Assembly (NCBI RefSeq): GCF_002753895.1
Contig: NZ_NJER01000003.1
Span: forward strand, 434,001-498,000
DNA length: 64,000 bases
Direction of reading: 5' to 3'
Source of the DNA: Halobacteriovorax sp. JY17
GTDB taxonomy: Bacteria > Bdellovibrionota > Bacteriovoracia > Bacteriovoracales > Bacteriovoracaceae
The notes beneath the pieces were generated by a model that made no database searches, was not told where the DNA came from, and was given only the letters and a program-made list of their open reading frames with translations. Numbering within the stretch: position 1 is the stretch's first letter; each line of letters starts with the position of its first letter. Position numbers and translations under genes: made by a program. Shown in pieces: positions 1 through 12,266 of this stretch.

Positions 1-148
1 TCTCGTCGAACTTTCTTACTGCTCCACCTAGTGCATTTGCAAGAGTGATTGAAATCGCTGCTGTTAATGTTGTTTTACCGTGGTCAACGTGCCCAATCGT
101 ACCGATGTTTACGTGCGGCTTACTTCTGTCAAAAGATTCCTTTGCCAT
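1..148 (-). CDS. tuf: Elongation factor Tu, second copy, N-terminal part only (cut by window edge)
   Basis: This is the first 49 codons or so of EF-Tu, the GTPase that delivers aminoacyl-tRNA to the ribosome. The start codon is ATG (complement of 146-148), and the reading frame runs off the left edge. The segment is base-for-base identical to 17394-17541, the start of the complete tuf gene in this window. It includes the GHVDHGKT P-loop. Identity stops exactly at the ATG: the two upstream sequences differ. It lies 61 bp downstream of fusA, the usual place for tufA at the end of the str operon. The rest of the gene cannot be seen. Confidence 0.95.
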   Translation of the reverse strand, partial: MAKESFDRSKPHVNIGTIGHVDHGKTTLTAAISITLANALGGAVRKFDE

Positions 149-209
149 TTTAATTCTCCTAAAGTTTATATCTTTGTTTTATTTTTATTTAAAAATCAAT
201 TTGCTGAAT

Positions 210-2294
210 TTAAATATATATACCCTTTTTTTCAAGTATTACTTTTGCCATATCTCGAGAAAGACCTTCATACTTACTAAAGTTCATTGTGAAGCTTGCT
301 CTTCCCTGCGATTTTGATCTTAGATCAGTACTATAACCAAACATTTCAGCTAACGGGACTTCTGCTTCAACAACTTCTTTATTTTGTTTTGCATTCATGG
401 CCAAAACTTTACCACGTTTCATATTTATATCAGAAATCACATCACCAGTGTAATCGATTGGCGTAACAACTTCTAAAGACATTAATGGTTCGAGTAAACC
501 AATTCCTGCTTTCTGACAGGCTTCTCTAAATGCATTTGAAGCCGCGATTATATAAGCAACTTCCGATGAAGATTCTTCACTATATTTTGCTTCTAATAAA
601 GTCACTTTAATATTTATAAAGGCGTATCCGGCCATGGCCCCACCTGGAGCAGTATCATGAATTGACTTCTCAATCGCATCGATAAATTCTTGTGGCAAAT
701 CTCTCTTCGTAAGCGACGTATGGAAGTCAACGCCTGCTTGATGGTCTGCAGGCTCAACTTTCAATTTGACATGACCAAATTGAATTTTACCTCCGTGCTC
801 TTTATCAAATGTATTCTCCGCCTCACCTGACGCTAAAACACTTTCTCTATAAGAAACTTGAGGTGCTCCAACACGTATCCCCACTTTAAATTCACGCTCT
901 AACCTATCTGCGATAATTTCAAGATGAAGTTCACCCATTCCATAAATTAATAACTGACCAGTTTCTTTATTATTTTGAAATGTGAACGATGGATCTTCTA
1001 ATTTTAATCTTGAAAGTGATTCCATCAACTTCTTTTCGTCAGCCGTTGTCTTTGGCTCGATAGCGACAGAAATTACAGATTCGGGAAAGTCCATTAGATC
1101 ATAAACAATTGGCTTATGATCCGTACAAAGAGTTTCTCCAGTAATAGTATCTTTTAATCCTGATACAGCAACAATATCTCCAGCCCTAGCTTCTGCAAGC
1201 TCTGTTCTCTTGTCAGCATGCATCTGAAGAATTTTTGTAATTCTTTCTTTTTTCTTTTTGTGCGGATTATAAATAGTTGCACCTTGCTTTAATGTTCCTG
1301 AATAAATTCGAACATAGTGAAGCATACCAACAAAAGGATCCGAAGCGATCTTAAATGCTAATCCACTAAAGAGATCTTCTTCAGATGGTTTTCTTGTATC
1401 TTCTTTTTCAATATCTTTAGCGCTATGGCCTTTAATTTCTCCACGATCTATTGGAGATGGAAGATAGTCACAGATTGCGTCTAATAATGGCTGAACGCCT
1501 TTATTCTTAAAAGCTGATCCACATAGAACAGGAATAAAGTCATCGTTTATGACAGCAGATCTTATCGCGGCCTTAATAGTTTCGATAGAAATCTCTTCTC
1601 CACCAAGATACGCCTCTGCTAGGTCGTCATTGTAATCACAAAGAGATTCGATGAGCTCTTCTCTAGAGAGTGTTGCCTCGTCTTTTAAATCTTCAGGGAT
1701 TTCTCTTTGCTCAACTGTTGCACCAAGATTGTCATCGCTAAAAAATAACCCCTTCATCTCAACTAGATCAACCATTCCAAGAAAATCTTCTTCAGCCCCT
1801 ATTGGAATCTGAATAGCTGCGGCCTTCTTACCAAGTCTCTCTCTTATTTCATCTAAACAGTTTTGAAAATCTGCACCAACTCGGTCCATTTTATTTACAA
1901 AAGCAATTCTAGGAACTTTATATTTATCAGCCTGTGCCCAAACTGTTTCGGACTGAGGCTCAACTCCAGACACAGCATCAAAGACGCCTACAGCGCCGTC
2001 AAGCACTCTAAGGGCCCTTTCAACTTCGATTGTAAAGTCTACGTGTCCGGGTGTATCAATTATATTTATATTTTTCTTATTCCATGAACATGTTGTTGCT
2101 GCAGAGGTAATTGTTATACCTCTTTCTTGCTCCTGAACCATCCAGTCCATTGTCGCCGCACCGTCATGAACTTCACCAATCTTATGACTCTTTCCCGTAT
2201 AAAAGAGAATACGCTCTGTTGTTGTAGTCTTGCCTGCATCAATGTGTGCCATGATGCCAATGTTGCGGATTGAATCGATTTGAACTGAGCTCAT
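210..2294 (-). CDS. fusA: Elongation factor G
   Basis: EF-G is the cytoplasmic GTPase that drives ribosomal translocation and, with ribosome recycling factor, recycling. The 694-residue length is normal for the family. The G1 motif AHIDAGKT is at residues 16-23, followed by the DTPGHVDF and NKMD motifs of the GTPase domain, then the domain II-V regions. It follows rpsG in the str operon and precedes tuf. An AAGGA sequence lies just before the ATG. The 84-bp gap to rpsG holds a terminator-like hairpin, so EF-G may be transcribed at a different level from S7. Nothing is missing or broken. Confidence 0.98.
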   Translation of the reverse strand: MSSVQIDSIRNIGIMAHIDAGKTTTTERILFYTGKSHKIGEVHDGAATMDWMVQEQERGITITSAATTCSWNKKNINIIDTPGHVDFTIEVERALRVLDGAVGVFDAVSGVEPQSETVWAQADKYKVPRIAFVNKMDRVGADFQNCLDEIRERLGKKAAAIQIPIGAEEDFLGMVDLVEMKGLFFSDDNLGATVEQREIPEDLKDEATLSREELIESLCDYNDDLAEAYLGGEEISIETIKAAIRSAVINDDFIPVLCGSAFKNKGVQPLLDAICDYLPSPIDRGEIKGHSAKDIEKEDTRKPSEEDLFSGLAFKIASDPFVGMLHYVRIYSGTLKQGATIYNPHKKKKERITKILQMHADKRTELAEARAGDIVAVSGLKDTITGETLCTDHKPIVYDLMDFPESVISVAIEPKTTADEKKLMESLSRLKLEDPSFTFQNNKETGQLLIYGMGELHLEIIADRLEREFKVGIRVGAPQVSYRESVLASGEAENTFDKEHGGKIQFGHVKLKVEPADHQAGVDFHTSLTKRDLPQEFIDAIEKSIHDTAPGGAMAGYAFINIKVTLLEAKYSEESSSEVAYIIAASNAFREACQKAGIGLLEPLMSLEVVTPIDYTGDVISDINMKRGKVLAMNAKQNKEVVEAEVPLAEMFGYSTDLRSKSQGRASFTMNFSKYEGLSRDMAKVILEKKGIYI

Positions 2295-2312
2295 ATTCCT
2301 TAAGCCTTTACT

Positions 2313-2350
2313 AAAAATGGCTTCCTAAGTTTTAACACCTAGGAAGCCAT
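2313..2350 (-). terminator. Terminator-like hairpin between rpsG and fusA
   Basis: The 11-base arms at 2317-2327 and 2340-2350 are perfectly complementary (ATGGCTTCCTA and its reverse complement), with a 12-base loop. In the minus-strand transcript the stem is followed by five U residues. This looks like an intrinsic terminator or attenuator inside the str operon, able to reduce read-through from rpsG into fusA. The structure is seen; the function is inferred. Confidence 0.6.
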
Positions 2351-2378
2351 AAAAATTGCAATTAGAATTTAAATTATA

Positions 2379-2849
2379 TTACCACTTAAGGTGAGCAAAT
2401 GCTTTGTTTGCTTCAGCCATTTTGTAAACGTCTTCACGTTTCTTAACAGCTCCACCTCTACCTTGAGAAGCATCAACGATTTCGTCTGCTAACTTCTCCA
2501 TCATAGTCTTACCACCTCTATTCTTAGAGTATTCTCTAAGCCATCTAAGTGCTAAAGACTGACGTCTGTTAGGTCTTACTTCTACTGGAATTTGGTATGT
2601 AGCACCACCAATACGACGAGACTTAACTTCTACAGCCGGCTTGATGTTTGAAAGTGCTTTTTTAAATACTTTTAATGGCTCTTCACCAGTTTTCTTTTCA
2701 ACGATACTCATCGCACCGTAAAAGATTTTTTCTGCTGCTGACTTCTTTCCTTGTATCATCAAACTGTTGACACATTTAGAAATCACTACGTCTTGATACA
2801 CTGGATCTGGAAGAACCAGTCTCGCAGGCGCTCTACGTTTTCTACTCAT
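2379..2849 (-). CDS. rpsG: 30S ribosomal protein S7
   Basis: S7 is a primary 16S rRNA-binding protein that nucleates the 30S head. The 156-residue length is standard. The N-terminus MSRKRRAPAR, the segment LMIQGKKSAAEKIFYGA and the C-terminal half with RGGGAVKKREDVYKMAEANKAF are typical. It is in the str operon between rpsL and fusA. In Escherichia coli S7 represses its own operon by binding the rpsL-rpsG spacer. The 79-bp spacer here contains a hairpin (2884-2903), but whether it binds S7 cannot be told from sequence. Confidence 0.97.
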   Translation of the reverse strand: MSRKRRAPARLVLPDPVYQDVVISKCVNSLMIQGKKSAAEKIFYGAMSIVEKKTGEEPLKVFKKALSNIKPAVEVKSRRIGGATYQIPVEVRPNRRQSLALRWLREYSKNRGGKTMMEKLADEIVDASQGRGGAVKKREDVYKMAEANKAFAHLKW

Positions 2850-2883
2850 AAAAACATCCTCTTCAATCCACTAGGGATTTACT

Positions 2884-2903
2884 CTGACCGACACGTCGGC
2901 CAG
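2884..2903 (-). other. Hairpin in the rpsL-rpsG spacer
   Basis: In the minus-strand RNA, CTGGCCGA pairs with TCGGTCAG (eight pairs including one G-U), around a four-base loop whose outer bases can also pair. There is no U-run after it, so it is not an obvious terminator. Its position matches the region where S7 feedback control acts in E. coli; that role is only a guess here. Confidence 0.4.
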
Positions 2904-2928
2904 TGATTAATAATAAACTGCTAAGAAA

Positions 2929-3303
2929 TTATTTCTTAGGCTTCTTGCAACCATACTTAGAACGTCTTTGTCCTCTTTTATCAACACCTGTTGCATCAAG
3001 AGCACCACGAATAGTATGGTATCTAACACCTGGAAGATCTTTAACTCTTCCACCTCTAAGAAGAACAATACTGTGTTCTTGGAGGTTGTGACCTTCGCCA
3101 CCAATGTAAGAAGTTACTTCAAAACCTGAAGTTAATCTTACTCTACAAACTTTTCTCATCGCCGAGTTAGGTTTCTTAGGAGTAGTTGTATAAACTCTCG
3201 TACAAACCCCTCTACGCTGAGGGCAGGCTACTAGGGCAGGAGACTTAGTCTTTGTCTGCTTATCCGTTCTACCTTTTCTAATCAATTGGTTAATCGTAGG
3301 CAT
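2929..3303 (-). CDS. rpsL: 30S ribosomal protein S12
   Basis: S12 lies at the decoding centre and affects translational accuracy. It has 124 residues, the normal length. The conserved [12 protein letters not shown] start, the TPKKPNSA segment and the [13 protein letters not shown] segment are present. The lysines at the two positions where streptomycin-resistance mutations usually fall are the common wild-type residues. It is the first gene of the str part of the block, 82 bp after rpoC, with a large hairpin in between. A purine-rich GGAG-type site precedes the ATG. Confidence 0.97.
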   Translation of the reverse strand: MPTINQLIRKGRTDKQTKTKSPALVACPQRRGVCTRVYTTTPKKPNSAMRKVCRVRLTSGFEVTSYIGGEGHNLQEHSIVLLRGGRVKDLPGVRYHTIRGALDATGVDKRGQRRSKYGCKKPKK

Positions 3304-3341
3304 TACCCACTCCTTCTACTTCATCGCAATTTTAGCTTATA

Positions 3342-3374
3342 CAGCCAAATTGATGTATCACACCAATTTGGCTG
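3342..3374 (-). other. Hairpin between rpoC and rpsL
   Basis: Perfect 11-base inverted repeat, CAGCCAAATTG at 3342-3352 and its complement at 3364-3374, with an 11-base loop. It starts 11 bases after the rpoC stop codon on the minus strand. No U-run follows, so it may be an RNA-processing or stability element, or a weak terminator, separating the rpo and str parts. Confidence 0.5.
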
Positions 3375-3385
3375 ATTCAAGTTTT

Positions 3386-6300
3386 TTATACCATTAATGT
3401 AACAGATTCTTCTACTTTTTCAGTTTCTTCTTCTTCAACTACCGCTTCAAAGTCGCGATATTTTGAAATACCTGATCCAGCAGGAATCAATCTACCCATA
3501 ATTACGTTCTCTTTCAGTCCACGCAGAGAATCTGACTTCCCTTCAAGCGTTGCCTGAGTAAGAACCTTCGTCGTTTCCTGGAAAGAAGCGGCTGAGATAA
3601 ATGAGTCAGTCGTTAAAGACGCTTTAGTAATACCAAGTAACATTGGTCTACCTTGAGCTGGCTCGTAACCATCTGCAATCATTTGCTCATTAACTTCTTG
3701 GAACTCACCTTTAGTAACTGAGTCTCCAATAACAAAGTTTGTATCTCCAGCATTCAGAACTTCGATTTTCTTAAGCATTTGAGAAACAATTACCTCAATA
3801 TGCTTATCATCAATCTTAACACCCTGAAGACGGTAAACCTCTTGGATCTCGTCAACAATGTAACGAGCAAGAGCTTTGATACCCATAACTCTTAGAATAT
3901 CGTGTGGATTTGAAGGACCATCCATAATCGGCTCACCGGCACGGATATAATCGCCTTCATTTACAATCACATAACGACCTTTTGGAACAGAGTAAGTTAC
4001 AGGCTCACTTCCGTCTTCTGGTCTAACGATAATTCTTCTATTACCTCTTAATTCTGGACCAAATTCAATCGTTCCTGAAACGTCTGAAATTTGTGCAGCA
4101 TTAGATGGCTTTCTTGCTTCGAAAAGTTCTGCAACTCTTGGAAGACCACCGGTAATATCTTTTGTCTTAGTTGTTTCACGAGATAGTTTAGAAAGCGCAT
4201 CTGCCGCTCCAACTTGATCACCTTCATTAACCATAATGTTGGCACCAACTTGTAGACGGTAAGTTGCATGTCTCTTAGTACCTGGAACAACTATTGGATT
4301 TCCGTTCTCATCAACAATAGAAAGTCTAGGTTGTAGAGATGGATCCTTAGATTCAACAACAACTTTCTGAGTTAACCCTGTAACTGCATCTGTTTGTTCA
4401 TTGATCGTTGCACCAGCAATAATATCTTCGTACTTAACTGTACCTTTAACTTCTGTAAGAACTGGAATCGCAAACGGGTCCCATTCAATAACTGTATCAC
4501 CAACGTTTACTGCATCACCTTCTTTAAAGAAGATTTTTGCACCGTAAACTGCAGGGTATCTTTCTTTTTCTGCTCCACGAGCATCTTTAATGATAAGTTC
4601 CCCGATCTTGTTCATAACAATCATCGTTCCATCAGCTTTCGTTTCAACACTTACGTTTTCATACGAAAGATCACCGGCCGTTCTAATCTGAGTCTTATTA
4701 ACTTGAGCACCAGCAGTTGCAGTACCACCAACGTGGAATGTACGCATCGTAAGCTGAGTACCAGGTTCACCAATTGACTGAGCCGCGATAACACCTACAG
4801 CTTCACCAATAGAAACTCTGGTTCCTCTTGCAAGGTCACGTCCAAAACAACTTACACAGAAACCATGTCTTTCTTTACAAGTTAGAACTGATCTAACTTT
4901 GATCTGATCCACATCACGCTCTTTAAGTTGCTCCATATCTTTTTCAGTAAGAAGATAATTTCTTGGGAAGATTTCTTTAGCTTCACCATCAACGATAGGA
5001 GCTGCAGTTACTCTACCCATTGCTCTTTCAGCAACGTGCTCAACGATCTCTCCTGCTTCAATTGTTGAAGTTAGAGTAATACCATCTTGAGTTCCACAAT
5101 CTTCGTTTCTGATAATCCCATCTTGAGCAACGTCAACAAGTCTTCTCGTTAAATAACCAGAGTTTGCTGTTTTAAGTGCAGTATCGGCAAGACCTTTACG
5201 TGCACCGTGCGTAGAAGAGAAGTACTCAAGAACTGAAAGACCTTCACGGAAGTTCGAAGTAATTGGTGTTTCAATAATTTCACCAGATGGTTTAGCCATA
5301 AGACCACGCATGGCCGCAAGCTGTCTCATCTGAGCAGCAGAACCCCTTGCTCCAGAGTTTGCCATCATATAAAGAGAGTTAAACGAAGGAGCTTGAATGT
5401 CTTCTTCACCTTCAATATCACTTGAGAAAGTATCAATTGAAATTCTCTCGAGCATTACTTGTGTTAAGTGCTCACCAGTTTGTGCCCAAACATCAACGAT
5501 CTTGTTGTATCTTTCACCGTTAGTAATAGAACCTTCGTTATATTCTTCAGTGATCTTTGCAACTTCAGCATATGCTTCATCTAGAATATTTACTTTTTCT
5601 TCTGGAATAGTCATATCGTGAACGTTAATTGAGATACCAGCTTTTGTTGCCTGGAAGTAACCTAGTCTCATTAAAGAATCAGCAAGAAGAACAGTCTCTT
5701 TTTCAGACCCAACTCTATATGCTTTATCGATAAGTGCACCAAGTTCTTTCTTACCAAGAATCTTGTTGATATCTGAATACTTAAGACAAGATGGAATCGC
5801 ATCATAAACAAATGTTCTACCAACTGTAGTTTCAATCAACGTACCTTCAACTCTTACTTTAACAGGAGCTTGAAGGTGAAGGTTTCCAGAGTGGTAAGCG
5901 AATTGTGCTTCTTCTTTAGAAGCAAATACTTTTCCATATCCTCTAGCGTATGGACGAATTCTAGTCATGTAGTAAAGACCAAGAACGATATCCTGTGAAG
6001 GAACGATAATTGGTGCACCATCTTTCGGAGAAAGAATGTTGTTCGTCGACATTGCAAGAATTCTACACTCGATTTGAGCTTCAAGTGATAGAGGTACGTG
6101 AACGGCCATCTGGTCACCGTCGAAGTCGGCGTTAAATGCCGTACAAACAAGTGGGTGAAGTTGGATAGCTTTACCTTCAATAAGAGTTGGTTCAAATGCT
6201 TGAATACCAAGTCTGTGAAGAGTAGGTGCACGGTTTAGAAGTACTGGATGCTCCTGAACTACTTGCTCAAGAATATTCCAAACTTCTTCTTTTTGTTGAT

Positions 6301-7513
6301 CAACCATTTTCTTTGCAACTTTAATAGTTGTACAGTGACCAAGCTCAATTAGTTTGTTGTAAATAAACGGCTTGAAAAGCTCAAGGGCCATTAACTTAGG
6401 TAAACCACACTGGTGTAATCTTAGTGTTGGACCAACAACGATTACAGAACGTCCTGAATAATCAACACGTTTACCAAGAAGGTTTTGTCTAAAACGACCT
6501 TGCTTACCTTTAAGCATATCTGAAAGAGATCTTAATGGACGCTTGTTAGCTCCTGTAAAAACTTTTCCTCTTCTACCGTTATCAAATAGAGCATCGACTG
6601 CTTCTTGAAGCATTCTCTTTTCGTTTCTGATAATGATTTCTGGAGCATTAAGTTCTTTAAGTCTCTTAAGACGATTATTTCTGTTAATTACTCTTCTATA
6701 AAGATCGTTAAGATCTGAAGTCGCAAAACGACCTGCTTCAAGAGGAACTAATGGTCTTAAATCTGGTGGAAGAACTGGAACAACATCCATCATGAACCAC
6801 TCAGGCTTGTTTTCAGATTTTAAAATTGATTCAACAACTTTAAGTCTTTTAACAATCTTAGTTCTGGCCATTTCTGTTGTAGCAGCTTTTAAACCTCTTC
6901 TTAACTCTTTATTATCAAGGTCAAGATCGATTTTTCTAAGCATATCTTTTACAATTTCTCCGCCCATTCCGGCTTCGAATTCAATACCTTGCTCTTTAAG
7001 CTCAAAGTATTGTTGCTCAGTGATTACTCTACCGATTTCTAAACCACCATCTTGTCCGTCAGTAGCTGACGAAGTAACGATGTAAGCTTCGTAGTAAAGA
7101 ACTTTTTCAAGCTCTTTAAGAGTCAGGCTTAAAAGTGCTCCTAAACGTGAAGGTAGTGAACGTAGGAACCAGATATGTGCAACTGGAGCAGCAAGCTCAA
7201 TATGTCCACATCTCTCTCTTCTTACTTTAGAAAGTGTAACTTCAACACCACACTTTTCACACACAACACCTCTGTGCTTCATTCTCTTATATTTACCACA
7301 GATACATTCGTAATCTTTTACTGGCCCAAAAATCTTGGCGCAAAATAGACCATCTCTTTCTGGTTTAAAAGTTCTGTAGTTAATTGTTTCAGGCTTTTTA
7401 ACTTCACCAAATGACCACTCACGAATAGTATCAGGAGATGCCATTTTTACTGAAACAGCTTCTACACTAATCGGATCTTTTGGTTTATCAAAAAAGTTCA
7501 ATAAGTCTTTCAT
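3386..7513 (-). CDS. rpoC: DNA-directed RNA polymerase subunit beta'
   Basis: Beta' forms the catalytic clamp of RNA polymerase. The 1375-residue length is close to the E. coli protein (1407). The first zinc-binding site is visible as C70, C72, C85 and C88. The [12 protein letters not shown] loop that holds the active-site magnesium is near residue 460. The second zinc site is in the [11 protein letters not shown] region, followed by the [18 protein letters not shown] bridge and trigger-loop segment. The C-terminus ends in an acidic tail. It starts 42 bp after rpoB, with a short GC-rich hairpin in that gap. No break or inserted element was seen. Confidence 0.98.
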   Translation of the reverse strand: MKDLLNFFDKPKDPISVEAVSVKMASPDTIREWSFGEVKKPETINYRTFKPERDGLFCAKIFGPVKDYECICGKYKRMKHRGVVCEKCGVEVTLSKVRRERCGHIELAAPVAHIWFLRSLPSRLGALLSLTLKELEKVLYYEAYIVTSSATDGQDGGLEIGRVITEQQYFELKEQGIEFEAGMGGEIVKDMLRKIDLDLDNKELRRGLKAATTEMARTKIVKRLKVVESILKSENKPEWFMMDVVPVLPPDLRPLVPLEAGRFATSDLNDLYRRVINRNNRLKRLKELNAPEIIIRNEKRMLQEAVDALFDNGRRGKVFTGANKRPLRSLSDMLKGKQGRFRQNLLGKRVDYSGRSVIVVGPTLRLHQCGLPKLMALELFKPFIYNKLIELGHCTTIKVAKKMVDQQKEEVWNILEQVVQEHPVLLNRAPTLHRLGIQAFEPTLIEGKAIQLHPLVCTAFNADFDGDQMAVHVPLSLEAQIECRILAMSTNNILSPKDGAPIIVPSQDIVLGLYYMTRIRPYARGYGKVFASKEEAQFAYHSGNLHLQAPVKVRVEGTLIETTVGRTFVYDAIPSCLKYSDINKILGKKELGALIDKAYRVGSEKETVLLADSLMRLGYFQATKAGISINVHDMTIPEEKVNILDEAYAEVAKITEEYNEGSITNGERYNKIVDVWAQTGEHLTQVMLERISIDTFSSDIEGEEDIQAPSFNSLYMMANSGARGSAAQMRQLAAMRGLMAKPSGEIIETPITSNFREGLSVLEYFSSTHGARKGLADTALKTANSGYLTRRLVDVAQDGIIRNEDCGTQDGITLTSTIEAGEIVEHVAERAMGRVTAAPIVDGEAKEIFPRNYLLTEKDMEQLKERDVDQIKVRSVLTCKERHGFCVSCFGRDLARGTRVSIGEAVGVIAAQSIGEPGTQLTMRTFHVGGTATAGAQVNKTQIRTAGDLSYENVSVETKADGTMIVMNKIGELIIKDARGAEKERYPAVYGAKIFFKEGDAVNVGDTVIEWDPFAIPVLTEVKGTVKYEDIIAGATINEQTDAVTGLTQKVVVESKDPSLQPRLSIVDENGNPIVVPGTKRHATYRLQVGANIMVNEGDQVGAADALSKLSRETTKTKDITGGLPRVAELFEARKPSNAAQISDVSGTIEFGPELRGNRRIIVRPEDGSEPVTYSVPKGRYVIVNEGDYIRAGEPIMDGPSNPHDILRVMGIKALARYIVDEIQEVYRLQGVKIDDKHIEVIVSQMLKKIEVLNAGDTNFVIGDSVTKGEFQEVNEQMIADGYEPAQGRPMLLGITKASLTTDSFISAASFQETTKVLTQATLEGKSDSLRGLKENVIMGRLIPAGSGISKYRDFEAVVEEEETEKVEESVTLMV

Positions 7514-7530
7514 GCCTAATCCTCAATATG

Positions 7531-7550
7531 TCCCCGAGCAAGCTCGGGGA
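7531..7550 (-). other. GC-rich hairpin in the rpoB-rpoC spacer
   Basis: TCCCCGAG at 7531-7538 pairs with CTCGGGGA at 7543-7550 around a four-base loop. It fills half of the 42-bp gap between rpoB and rpoC. There is no U-run. It may affect stability or ribosome transit; function not known. Confidence 0.5.
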
Positions 7551-7555
7551 TAAAA

Positions 7556-10500
7556 TTAATTAAAAAATTCTTCTTCAGTACTCTCGTCTAACTTCACATC
7601 AAGACAAAGTGCCTGTAACTCGCGAATAAGAACGTTAAATGATTCAGGAAGACCTGGCTCAAGAACTTGTTCACCTTTTACAATTGATTCATACATTCTA
7701 GTACGACCAATAACATCATCTGACTTAACAGTTAAGAACTCCTGAAGAGTGTAAGCTGCACCGTATGCTTCAAGTGCCCAAACTTCCATTTCCCCAAGTC
7801 TCTGTCCACCGAACTGAGCCTTACCACCAAGTGGCTGCTGAGTAACAAGTGAGTAAGGACCTGTAGATCTTGCGTGAAGTTTTTCATCAACAAGGTGGTG
7901 TAGTTTAAGCATATACATCGCTCCAACAGTAACATCTTCCGCGAACGCGTCTCCTGTCATTCCGTCGAATAATGTAGTCTTACCATTTCTCTCTAAATCA
8001 CCAAGAGCAAGCATGTCTCTAATTTTCTCTTCTTTAGCACCATCAAATGCTGAAGTTGAGAAACGAACACCTGTTGCCAATTGATCAGCAACTGCTCTTA
8101 CTTCTTTATCAGTAGCTTTTTTAAGCCAATTCTTAACATCTTCAGTTTCATAGATCTTGTAGATGTAATCTTTAATTTCTGCCATCGCAACCTGATCTTC
8201 AATCAGAGCTTTCATCTTCTCACCAAGACCACGTCCGGCCCAACCAAGGTGAAGCTCAAGAAGCTGACCAATGTTCATACGAGATGGAACCCCTAGAGGA
8301 TTCAGAACGATTTCTACTGGAGTACCGTCAGCAAGGAATGGCATATCTTCTTGTGGAAGAACGTTCGAGATAACACCTTTGTTACCGTGACGACCAGCCA
8401 TCTTATCACCAGGTTGAAGCTTTCTCTTGATCGCTACATAAATAGTAACTTTCTTGATTACACCTGGAGGTAATTCATCCCCTCTATGGTGCTTAGCTAT
8501 TTCATCGTTGGCTTTTTGACGAACTCTGTTGACTCTATTTCTAACGTCTGCAAAGTACTCACTTAGTCTTTCTTCAAGTGCCGGCTCAAGTGGTAAGTAA
8601 CCAATAAGCTCAAATGGAACCGAAGCAAGAACTTCACCTGTTAGCTCTGCACCTTTTGGAAGAAGCTCTGTTGAACCGTCTTCTGATACAAGTCTATCAG
8701 TTGTTTTTGTACCCTTAAGCATTTCTGCAATCTTTAAGATAGAAGAAGTTTGAATTGCTTTAATTTCAATTCTCTCATCTCTTCTGATTAAAGTTGTTTC
8801 TTGCTCAATGATTTCTTTAGATCTTGCACAAAGCTCAACACCTTCTCTAGTGTAAACTTTTGCATCAATAACAGTACCACGTACTGACGATGGTGCTCTT
8901 AAAGAAGTATCCTTAACATCTCCGGCCTTATCACCAAAGATTGCTTTAAGAAGTTTCTCTTCTGGTGAAAGTTGAGTCTCACCTTTTGGAGTAATCTTAC
9001 CAACAAGAATATCACCTGGTTTAATGATCGCACCAACTCTAATAATACCTGCTTCATCAAGATCCTTAAGGGCCTCTTCTGAAACGTTTGGAATATCACG
9101 AGTGATCTCTTCTTTACCAAGTTTAGTGTCTCTAGCTTCAACTTCATAACTTTCGATATGAACAGAAGTGAAAACATCTCTTGCAAGTAATCTTTCATTG
9201 ATTAGGATCGAATCTTCATAGTTGTAACCACCCCATGGCATGAACGCTACAAGTACGTTTTGCCCAAGAGCTAAGTCACCTAAGTGAGTACCAGGTCCGT
9301 CAGCGATTACCATTCCCTTAGAAACAACATCACCTTCTTTAACTAGCGCCTTTTGGTTATTACAAGTATTCTGGTTAGTTCTTTGATATTTAACAAGTTT
9401 GTAAATATCAACACCAGATTGACCTTCATCAAATTTATTTCTCTGAATAACAATTCTGTTTGAATCAACAAAGATAACTCTACCAGAATGTTTCGCAAAA
9501 AGAATTGCACCCGAATCTCTAGCAACAGTACTTTCAATACCTGTTCCTACGATTGGAGCATCAGTTCTAACAACAGGCACGGCCTGTCTCATCATATTCG
9601 ATCCCATTAGTGCACGGTTGGCATCATCGTGCTCAAGGAAAGGAATTAGAGATGTTGCGATCGAAATCATCTGTTGAGGCGAAACGTCCATCAGCTCTAC
9701 TTGATCGTTAGGAACAAGTGTAAATTCACCCGCCGCACGAGAAGGAACATGTTCTCCGTCTACTTTTCCATCAACAATATGATTGTTATCAATCTGTGCA
9801 ATTACTTTTCCTTCTTCTTCAAAAGCTGTGAAGTACTTAGCTGCACCTAGAGATAGATCTTCATTTACCGTCTGGTATGGAGTTTCAATGAAACCGTACT
9901 CAGAAACTCTTGCATACGTTGCAAGTGAAGTAATTAGACCAATGTTTGGTCCTTCTGGAGTCTCAACCGGACACATTCTACCGTAGTGAGTAGAGTGAAC
10001 GTCACGAACTTCGAAACCAGCTCTTTCTCTCGTTAGACCACCTGGCCCAAGAGCTGAAAGACGTCTTTTATGTGTTACTTCAGAAAGTGGATTTGTTTGA
10101 TCCATAAACTGAGACAGCTGAGAAGAACCAAAGAATTCTTTTACTGATGCTGAAACTGGTTTTTGGTTAACAAGATCGTATGGCATCATTGTTTCAATTT
10201 CTTGAATTGCCATTCTTTCTTTAACAGCTCTTTCCATACGTACAAGACCAACTCTAAATTGGTTCTCAAGTAGTTCACCTACCGCACGTACTCTTCTGTT
10301 ACCAAGGTGATCAATATCATCAACTTTACCTTTTCCGTTGTTAAGTTCAACAAGGTACTTAGCAGTCATGATAATATCGTCTTTAGTAAGAACTGTATTT
10401 TCAACAGGAACACTTAATCCAAACTTATAATTAATTTTCATACGACCAACTTTTGATAGATCGTATTTTTCGTCATTAAAGAATAAGTTGTTAAATAGTA

Positions 10501-11683
10501 GCTCTGCAGCTTCTACTGTCGGTGGCTCACCTGGACGTAATCTTTCAAAGATTTTAGTAAGTGCAGTTTCTCTTGAATCTGTTTTATCTAAAAGAAGAGT
10601 ATTTCTAACTTGGTCACCAAAGTTAATCATATCAATATAGATAACTTTTACTGACGTGATCCCAGCAGTAATAAATTCTTGAATCTTAACTTCTGAAATA
10701 GCTTCATTAGCAAGACATAGAACTTCACCTGTGTTTTCGTCAAAAATATCTTCAGCAGCAACTTTACCAATCACTTCTTCAAGTTCAGCAGAAATTTGAG
10801 TTACACCAACTTCGTTAAGTTTTTTAACAGAAGCTTTTGTAAATTTCTTACCTTTCTTAACAAGTGCTTTTCCAGTTTTTGGATCAAGGATGTCGTTATA
10901 CGCTCTTGTTCCAATCATTAGAGAAAAGTCTAACTCTCTTGAGAAAGTAGTGTCTTTATTGATATGTAACGTTTCCATCTCATAGAACATTTCTAAGAGG
11001 TCTGTCGTTGTATATCCCATAGCTTTTAAGACTACAGTTGCATGTAATTTTCTTTTTCTATCAATTCTAGCAAATAGAACATTCTTGTGATCAAACTCGA
11101 AGTCTAACCAAGAACCTCTATGTGGAATAATTCTAGCAGAATAAAGTAATTTACCACTTGAGTGCTTCTTACCTGAATCGTGCTCGAAAATAATCCCTGG
11201 AGATCTGTGAAGCTGAGAAACAATAACTCTCTCAGTTCCGTTGTATACGAAAGAACCAGTCTCGGCCATAAGAGGAATATTACCGAGGTAAACTTCCTGC
11301 TCTTTAATCGATGATACTGTTCTTTGCTCGTTCCCATCTTTATCTACGTTTACTTCGTAGAAAACAAGACGAACAACCACTTTAAGTGGAGCTTCGTAAG
11401 AAAGGCCTCTTTGTCTACACTCTTTCACAGAGTACTTTGGCTCTTCCAATGTATAACTTACAAATTCTAATGAAACTGTTTTGTTGAAATCGTGAATTGG
11501 AAAAACAGAGTGGAATACATGTTGTAAACCAACCATTTTTCTCTGCGCCGGTGGCACATCTTTTTGCAGAAATTCTTCGAAAGATTTCAACTGAAGATTC
11601 ATGAGTGGTGGTGTCTCAAGTACCGTTGGAGCTGTAGAAAAACTCTTTCGATACCATTCATTCGGCTTAAAAACCTCAGTCAT
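7556..11683 (-). CDS. rpoB: DNA-directed RNA polymerase subunit beta
   Basis: Beta subunit of RNA polymerase, 1375 residues, normal for Proteobacteria-like RpoB (E. coli 1342). The rifampicin pocket is readable as [27 protein letters not shown] and [12 protein letters not shown]. The residues there are the ordinary sensitive type, with H and S at the two best known resistance positions. The conserved [17 protein letters not shown] segment and the C-terminal [24 protein letters not shown] segment are present. It lies 160 bp downstream of rplL with a hairpin in the gap, as in the classical rplKAJL-rpoBC arrangement. Confidence 0.98.
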   Translation of the reverse strand: MTEVFKPNEWYRKSFSTAPTVLETPPLMNLQLKSFEEFLQKDVPPAQRKMVGLQHVFHSVFPIHDFNKTVSLEFVSYTLEEPKYSVKECRQRGLSYEAPLKVVVRLVFYEVNVDKDGNEQRTVSSIKEQEVYLGNIPLMAETGSFVYNGTERVIVSQLHRSPGIIFEHDSGKKHSSGKLLYSARIIPHRGSWLDFEFDHKNVLFARIDRKRKLHATVVLKAMGYTTTDLLEMFYEMETLHINKDTTFSRELDFSLMIGTRAYNDILDPKTGKALVKKGKKFTKASVKKLNEVGVTQISAELEEVIGKVAAEDIFDENTGEVLCLANEAISEVKIQEFITAGITSVKVIYIDMINFGDQVRNTLLLDKTDSRETALTKIFERLRPGEPPTVEAAELLFNNLFFNDEKYDLSKVGRMKINYKFGLSVPVENTVLTKDDIIMTAKYLVELNNGKGKVDDIDHLGNRRVRAVGELLENQFRVGLVRMERAVKERMAIQEIETMMPYDLVNQKPVSASVKEFFGSSQLSQFMDQTNPLSEVTHKRRLSALGPGGLTRERAGFEVRDVHSTHYGRMCPVETPEGPNIGLITSLATYARVSEYGFIETPYQTVNEDLSLGAAKYFTAFEEEGKVIAQIDNNHIVDGKVDGEHVPSRAAGEFTLVPNDQVELMDVSPQQMISIATSLIPFLEHDDANRALMGSNMMRQAVPVVRTDAPIVGTGIESTVARDSGAILFAKHSGRVIFVDSNRIVIQRNKFDEGQSGVDIYKLVKYQRTNQNTCNNQKALVKEGDVVSKGMVIADGPGTHLGDLALGQNVLVAFMPWGGYNYEDSILINERLLARDVFTSVHIESYEVEARDTKLGKEEITRDIPNVSEEALKDLDEAGIIRVGAIIKPGDILVGKITPKGETQLSPEEKLLKAIFGDKAGDVKDTSLRAPSSVRGTVIDAKVYTREGVELCARSKEIIEQETTLIRRDERIEIKAIQTSSILKIAEMLKGTKTTDRLVSEDGSTELLPKGAELTGEVLASVPFELIGYLPLEPALEERLSEYFADVRNRVNRVRQKANDEIAKHHRGDELPPGVIKKVTIYVAIKRKLQPGDKMAGRHGNKGVISNVLPQEDMPFLADGTPVEIVLNPLGVPSRMNIGQLLELHLGWAGRGLGEKMKALIEDQVAMAEIKDYIYKIYETEDVKNWLKKATDKEVRAVADQLATGVRFSTSAFDGAKEEKIRDMLALGDLERNGKTTLFDGMTGDAFAEDVTVGAMYMLKLHHLVDEKLHARSTGPYSLVTQQPLGGKAQFGGQRLGEMEVWALEAYGAAYTLQEFLTVKSDDVIGRTRMYESIVKGEQVLEPGLPESFNVLIRELQALCLDVKLDESTEEEFFN

Positions 11684-11753
11684 TTGATGTCTCCTAGAGA
11701 GAAGAAAGTATATATTAAATCGATTTTAAATTATTTTTTTTGCCAAAAATGCA

Positions 11754-11782
11754 AAAAGGCGTGAAGACGCGTCCGTCTTCAC
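11754..11782 (-). terminator. Candidate attenuator between rplL and rpoB
   Basis: Nine-base perfect stem, GTGAAGACG at 11761-11769 and its complement at 11774-11782, with a four-base loop. On the minus strand it is followed by GCC and a U-rich stretch. In E. coli a partial terminator and an RNase III site lie in the same spacer and lower rpoBC expression relative to rplJL. The same role is inferred here from structure and position. Confidence 0.6.
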
Positions 11783-11843
11783 ACCGTTTATTTTTTACAA
11801 ATTCTAAAGACTTAAGTCTTTAAAAGATGAACTAAGTAACAAA

Positions 11844-12209
11844 TTACTTAAGCTCAGCTTTTGCTCCAGCAGCTTCAAGTTTCGCCTTGATTTCTTCTGC
11901 TTCAGCTTTTTCAATACCTTCTTTGATTGCTTTTGGAGCACTTTCAACAAGTTCTTTTGCTTCCTTAAGTCCAAGTCCAGTAATTCCTCTAACTTCTTTA
12001 ATTACGTTGATCTTCTTAGCTCCTGCTTCAGTTAGCATAACAGTAAATTCAGTTTGCTCTTCAACAGCTGCACCAGCAGCAGCACCAGCTACAGCTACAG
12101 GAGCCGCTGATACACCAAATTTTTCTTCTAGTTCTTTAACTAGGTTAGCCACGTCTAAAACAGACATTGCAGAGATATGATCGATAAGTTGTTCGTTTGT
12201 AATTGACAT
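11844..12209 (-). CDS. rplL: 50S ribosomal protein L7/L12
   Basis: The L7/L12 stalk protein, present in several copies per ribosome, recruits translational GTPases. 121 residues is the standard length. The N-terminal dimerisation helix ([20 protein letters not shown]), the Ala/Gly-rich hinge near residues 38-52 and the C-terminal domain with [12 protein letters not shown] are all clear. It lies 57 bp after rplJ. Codon use is typical of a highly expressed gene. Confidence 0.97.
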   Translation of the reverse strand: MSITNEQLIDHISAMSVLDVANLVKELEEKFGVSAAPVAVAGAAAGAAVEEQTEFTVMLTEAGAKKINVIKEVRGITGLGLKEAKELVESAPKAIKEGIEKAEAEEIKAKLEAAGAKAELK

Positions 12210-12266
12210 ATAAAACTCCTAAAATTTTTAAAATTAATAAATTAAAATAATAAATTGTTAACGTTT

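Noticed and set aside
4394-4777. 127-codon open frame on the plus strand inside rpoC
   Set aside because: It lies wholly inside a certain gene on the other strand, has no ribosome-binding site and its product is low in complexity. It is a shadow frame, like the many others over rpoB, rpoC and fusA.
3386-11683. rpoB and rpoC both have 1375 codons
   Set aside because: The sequences are unrelated and each length is ordinary for its family, so this is a coincidence.
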